Assembly: GCF_030433855.1 (NCBI RefSeq)
Contig: NZ_JARUXC010000004.1
Span: 248,001-312,000 of the forward strand
Direction: 5' to 3'
Source: Agreia sp. PsM10
GTDB lineage: Bacteria; Actinomycetota; Actinomycetes; Actinomycetales; Microbacteriaceae
DNA length: 64,000 nt
Positions 60,832-64,000 of the stretch are shown here, one piece after another; the first letter of the stretch is position 1, and each line of letters starts with the position of its first letter. The notes under the pieces were generated by a model. That model did not search any database, was not told the DNA's origin, and saw only the letters and a program-made list of their open reading frames with translations. Position numbers and translations under genes: made by a program.

Positions 60832-63596
60832 ACGATTCCTTCGCTGACGAGGTGGGCGCGGGAGGAGGAGGAAGAAGAGGAGGCGGGTTCGTACGGGCAC
60901 ACGAAGTCGTACCTGCCGGAGCCGATGCGCAGCAGCACTCCGTCGCCGGTCTCGCCGAGCAGCTCGACGCCGGGCGCGTCCGACGCGGGCACGCCGCCCT
61001 CGGTGACATTCGACGCGAGTCGTGTCGGCAGCGACACCTGGGCCGTGGAGCCGGGGGGAACGGTCAGCTCGAGCCGGAAGAGCCCGGCCGCGTCGAGCAT
61101 CCAGGCGCTGCGGGTCGCCCCGCGGGCCGTCTGCTGCGAGGCCGCGGCCCAGCGCATCGCGCGGCTGGGGCGGGGCCGGATGGCGAGCCGCTCGAAGGCG
61201 ACCGACCCGGGTGCCTGGTCGATGCCGCCGACCGTTCCATAGAGCCATTCGCCCACGGCGCCGAGGCTGTAGTGGTTGAACGAGTTCATGTTCGCGCTCT
61301 GGAATCCGCCCTCGGGGGTCCAGCCGTCCCAGCGCTCCCAGATGGTGGTGGCGCCGGCCTCGACCGAGAACAGCCAGCTGGGGTACTCGGTCTGCATGAG
61401 CAGCGCGTGCGCGATGTCGTCGTAGCCCCAGCGGCTCAAAACGGGACACAGCTTGGAGACGCCGATGAACCCGGTCGAGAGGCGCATGCCGTTGTCACGA
61501 ACGAGCTCGGCGAGGCGCGCTGCGGCGTCCTCTTCGAACTCGGCCGGCAGCAACCCGTAGTCGAGCGCGAGCAGGTAGCCGGTCTGGGTGTCGCCCGCGA
61601 TGCGGCCGTCGGCCGACACGAATTCGCGCTGAAAGGCATCCCGGATGTCGTCGGCCAACGCCGAGAATCGCGTCGCGTCTTCGTCATGGCCGAGCAGCGA
61701 GGCAGCGCGTGAGACGAGTCGCGCCGAGTTCGCGAAGTACGCGGTGGCGACGAGGTCCTTCGGGGTCTCGGGGCCGGCCTGCAACCAATCGCCGTAGTTG
61801 CGGCCCACGCGCGACCGCCACAGCAGCGACGGGTTCTCACGCCGCACATGCTCGATCCAGCGCACCATCGGCGCGTAGGCCGTCTCGACCACGCGCAGGT
61901 CGCCGTAGATGTCGTACAGCGCCAGGGGAATGATCACTCCGCCGTCTCCCCAGGCGGGAGCGCCATCACCCGACCAGCTGGCCACGGGTGCGATATCGGG
62001 GAAGGCGCCGTCGGCGTTCTGGCCCACGATCACGTCGTCCATCCAGCTGGCGAAGAACGTGCCGACGGTGGCGTTGCGCGCCGCGGTCGGCAGGAAGACC
62101 TGCGCGTCGGCGAGCCAGCCGAGGCGCTCGTCGCGCTGCGGACAGTCGGTGGGAACCGAGAGGAAGTTGCTGCGCTGGCTCCACCGGATGTTGGATTCGA
62201 GCTGCATCACGGCGGGGTCCCCGCAGTCGAAGCTGCCCGACTCCTCGAGGTCGCTCGACACGACCCGGGCGGTCAGGTCGTCGACGGTGAGGCCCGCGCG
62301 CAGGCCTGCTACGCGAACGTAACGGAAGCCGTGGAACGTGAAGTCGGGCTCGAAGATGTCGTCGTCGATGCCGGCCGGGTAGAAGATGTCTCGCGCCTCG
62401 GCGCGGCGCAGGTTCTCGAGGTAGAGCTCGCCCGTGTCGTCGAGGGTCTCGGCGTGCAGCAGTTCGATGAGGTCTCCGGCAGAGGCCCCGCGCACCCTGA
62501 GGCGTACGTGGCCCACGAGGTTCTGGCCGAGGTCGACGATGTATGCCCCATCGGGCATGGAGGTCACCGAGCGCGGGGGAACGGTGCGCACGATCCGCAT
62601 CGGCGGCGAGACGGCGGCTGTTACGAGAGAGGTGTCGCGCCCGAGAACGCGCGCGGCGATCCAGCGCGAGTCGTCGAACGCCGGCTCTGTCCAGCCCGCG
62701 ACCTCGTTGCGCGCATCCTGGCCTTCGCCCATGAGCAGGTCGGCGTAGAGCCAGCGGCCCCGCGACTCGCGCCAGGCCTCGTCTGTGGCGACGACCTCGG
62801 TCGAACCGTCGTCGTAGCTGAGGTGCAGCTCGGCGAGCAGCGCGGGGGCGTTGCCGTAGAGCTTTCCGGCGCGGCGCGGGTCGTAGCCCACGAAGCCGCT
62901 CCACCAGCCGTCGGCGAGCGTGAAGGCGAGGGCGTTGCCACCGTCGCGCAGCAGCTCGGTGACGTCGTGGCTCTGGTAGAGGATGCGACTGGTGTAGTCG
63001 GTCCAGCCCGGGGCGAGCTGCTCGTCGCTGACCTGCTCGCCGTTGATCCAGGCGCGGTACAGGCCCTGGGCGGTCACGTGCAGGCGCGCCCGCAGCAGCG
63101 TCTTCTCGATCGCCAGTTCACGGCGCAGCAGCGACGGCGGCTGCAGCATGCGCGAGTTGAGGGTGAAGTCGTCGTTGGCGGGCGGCAGCAGGGCGGGGCG
63201 GTCGCGCGTGTCGCGTCCGATCCACATCGCGCGCCAGCTGGAGGGGTCGACCAGGCCGGTCTCGAAGAAGGCCGAGCGCGTCGCCGACTCGCGCCCGTGT
63301 TCGTCGGTGACCGTCAGCATCCAGTCGTATCTCGTGGTGCGCTCGAGCGCCTCGCCCGTGTACTCGACGCCCAGCTGGGCGGTGGATGCGACGGTGCCCG
63401 TCGACCAGACGCGTCGCCTGGCGCCGTCGGGCGCGACGGCATCCACCTCGATGCGATACGCGACCTGCGCGGCGCCGCGACGGGTCGACACGAGGCGCCA
63501 CGAGAAGCGGGGGGTGGGCGTCTCGATCGCGAGCGGCGAGTCGAGGTACTCGGTCTGCAGGTCGTAGGGGTCGAGGGGCGCGGTGGTGGTGGTCAC
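60828..63596 (-). CDS. Glycoside hydrolase family 78 alpha-L-rhamnosidase
   Basis: A 922-residue intracellular GH78 enzyme. The N-terminal Bac_rhamnosid_N beta domains (LQTEYLDSPLAIETPTPRFSWRL, KTLLRARLHVTAQGLYRAWINGEQVSDEQLAPGWTDY) precede a concanavalin-like domain (GFRYVRVAG) and the (alpha/alpha)6 catalytic domain. That domain opens NFLSVPTDCPQRDERLGWLADAQVFL, which contains the conserved Asp/Glu of the active site, and has NSFNHYSLGAVGEWLY near its end. No signal peptide. The start is GTG at 63596 with AGGA upstream, 3 nt after the membrane-protein stop. It removes rhamnose from imported rhamnogalacturonan fragments or flavonoid glycosides. Confidence 0.9.
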   Translation of the reverse strand: MTTTTAPLDPYDLQTEYLDSPLAIETPTPRFSWRLVSTRRGAAQVAYRIEVDAVAPDGARRRVWSTGTVASTAQLGVEYTGEALERTTRYDWMLTVTDEHGRESATRSAFFETGLVDPSSWRAMWIGRDTRDRPALLPPANDDFTLNSRMLQPPSLLRRELAIEKTLLRARLHVTAQGLYRAWINGEQVSDEQLAPGWTDYTSRILYQSHDVTELLRDGGNALAFTLADGWWSGFVGYDPRRAGKLYGNAPALLAELHLSYDDGSTEVVATDEAWRESRGRWLYADLLMGEGQDARNEVAGWTEPAFDDSRWIAARVLGRDTSLVTAAVSPPMRIVRTVPPRSVTSMPDGAYIVDLGQNLVGHVRLRVRGASAGDLIELLHAETLDDTGELYLENLRRAEARDIFYPAGIDDDIFEPDFTFHGFRYVRVAGLRAGLTVDDLTARVVSSDLEESGSFDCGDPAVMQLESNIRWSQRSNFLSVPTDCPQRDERLGWLADAQVFLPTAARNATVGTFFASWMDDVIVGQNADGAFPDIAPVASWSGDGAPAWGDGGVIIPLALYDIYGDLRVVETAYAPMVRWIEHVRRENPSLLWRSRVGRNYGDWLQAGPETPKDLVATAYFANSARLVSRAASLLGHDEDATRFSALADDIRDAFQREFVSADGRIAGDTQTGYLLALDYGLLPAEFEEDAAARLAELVRDNGMRLSTGFIGVSKLCPVLSRWGYDDIAHALLMQTEYPSWLFSVEAGATTIWERWDGWTPEGGFQSANMNSFNHYSLGAVGEWLYGTVGGIDQAPGSVAFERLAIRPRPSRAMRWAAASQQTARGATRSAWMLDAAGLFRLELTVPPGSTAQVSLPTRLASNVTEGGVPASDAPGVELLGETGDGVLLRIGSGRYDFVCPYEPASSSSSSSRAHLVSEGIV

Positions 63597-63599
63597 GGA

Positions 63600-64000
63600 C
63601 TAATCCTGTCGGGCCGGGGTGGTGCGGCCCAGCCTCGTGTCGATGGCGACGGCGCCGAGCACGAGCGGGCCGAGGCAGACGATGGTGAGCATGGGGGTGA
63701 AGAGCGCGAGAGCGATCGAGGTGGCCAGGGCGCCGAGCAGCAGGAGGCTGCCGCTGGCGTCTTCGCCGAGGGCGCGGAACGCGTTCTGCAGGGTGGGAAC
63801 CCAATGCTGGCCGGGGCGCCAGGCGGCGGCGGCGCGGATGCCGAGAACAGCGACGACGGCACTCACGACCCCGAGGGCGATCCACATCACGGGGTTCTCG
63901 CCGAGACCGGCGTAGAGCGCGAAGAGGTCGACGACGAGCAGCACGCCGAGGGCCGCGGGGATCAGGACGACTCCCGCCGAGGAACGCAGGGCCGCGCGGA
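63600..64000 (-). CDS. YesL-like (DUF624) membrane protein, 5' end beyond window
   Basis: The frame is open to the window end. The visible 133 residues (RAALRSSAGVVLIPAALGVLLVVDLFALYAGLG, PVMWIALGVVSAVVAVLGIRAAAAWRPG, TLQNAFRALGEDASGSLLLLGALATSIALALFTPMLTIVCLGPLVLGAVAI) contain about four hydrophobic helices. This matches the C-terminal two thirds of DUF624/YesL proteins, which accompany pectin and rhamnogalacturonan transporters in Bacillus and Actinobacteria. The function is not established. It is directly followed by the GH78 gene. Confidence 0.75.
   Translation of the reverse strand, partial: RAALRSSAGVVLIPAALGVLLVVDLFALYAGLGENPVMWIALGVVSAVVAVLGIRAAAAWRPGQHWVPTLQNAFRALGEDASGSLLLLGALATSIALALFTPMLTIVCLGPLVLGAVAIDTRLGRTTPARQD

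Overview
The window is high-GC DNA with dense, often overlapping genes, many GTG/TTG starts, F420-linked enzymes, CUT1-type sugar ABC transporters without their own ATPase, and many LacI/TetR regulators. This fits an Actinobacterium, most likely a plant- or soil-associated member of the Microbacteriaceae; the family-level placement is inference. No rRNA, tRNA, CRISPR array, insertion sequence or phage gene was recognised. The content is almost entirely accessory carbon catabolism with its regulators.

Layout. 1-2332: end of a sugar-phosphate isomerase-like gene, a nested-hairpin terminator, and a reverse-strand Gfo/Idh/MocA oxidoreductase and second TIM-barrel isomerase. 2458-10427: a fructan-type locus with a GH32 beta-fructosidase diverging from an ABC importer, LacI regulator, PfkB kinase and a GH91 enzyme without a signal peptide. 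I read it as import and intracellular breakdown of difructose anhydride. 10355-12290: an LLM monooxygenase and divergent MerR regulator with a textbook MerR-type promoter. 12352-26834: a divergon around a LacI gene. Leftward are two ADP-ribosylglycohydrolase-fold proteins and a ribokinase. Rightward are an ABC importer, the reductive pyrimidine pathway (ureidopropionase, dihydropyrimidinase, aminotransferase, semialdehyde dehydrogenase), an F420-type LLM oxidoreductase and F420-dependent glucose-6-phosphate dehydrogenase. Together these look like a riboside/pyrimidine catabolic system in which F420H2 may replace the usual dihydropyrimidine dehydrogenase.

27014-37821: two TetR-linked MFS transporters, an intracellular GH3 beta-glucosidase, a UvrA-like ABC protein and a further drug-type MFS exporter. 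38025-47662: a catabolic island of unknown substrate (NTF2-like protein, three SDRs, cyclase-family hydrolase, cupin, aromatic-acid-type MFS, HpcH/HpaI aldolase, PucR and TetR regulators). 47692-52387: a RamB-like regulator divergent from phosphoenolpyruvate synthase translationally coupled to adenylate kinase. 52440-52905: a decayed copy of the semialdehyde dehydrogenase found intact at 55394. 52928-55347: aldo/keto reductase, HTH regulator and CMD-family protein.

55394-64000: a tightly coupled reverse-strand operon (YesL-like membrane protein, GH78 rhamnosidase, nucleoside-hydrolase-like protein, NAD-dependent sugar dehydrogenase, KdgD-type decarboxylating dehydratase, enolase-superfamily dehydratase, ketoglutarate semialdehyde dehydrogenase) that would carry plant-cell-wall acid sugars to 2-oxoglutarate.

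No gene-free stretch exceeds about 300 bases except the pseudogene region 52388-52927. All functions come from reading motifs and remembered family features; no database search was run.
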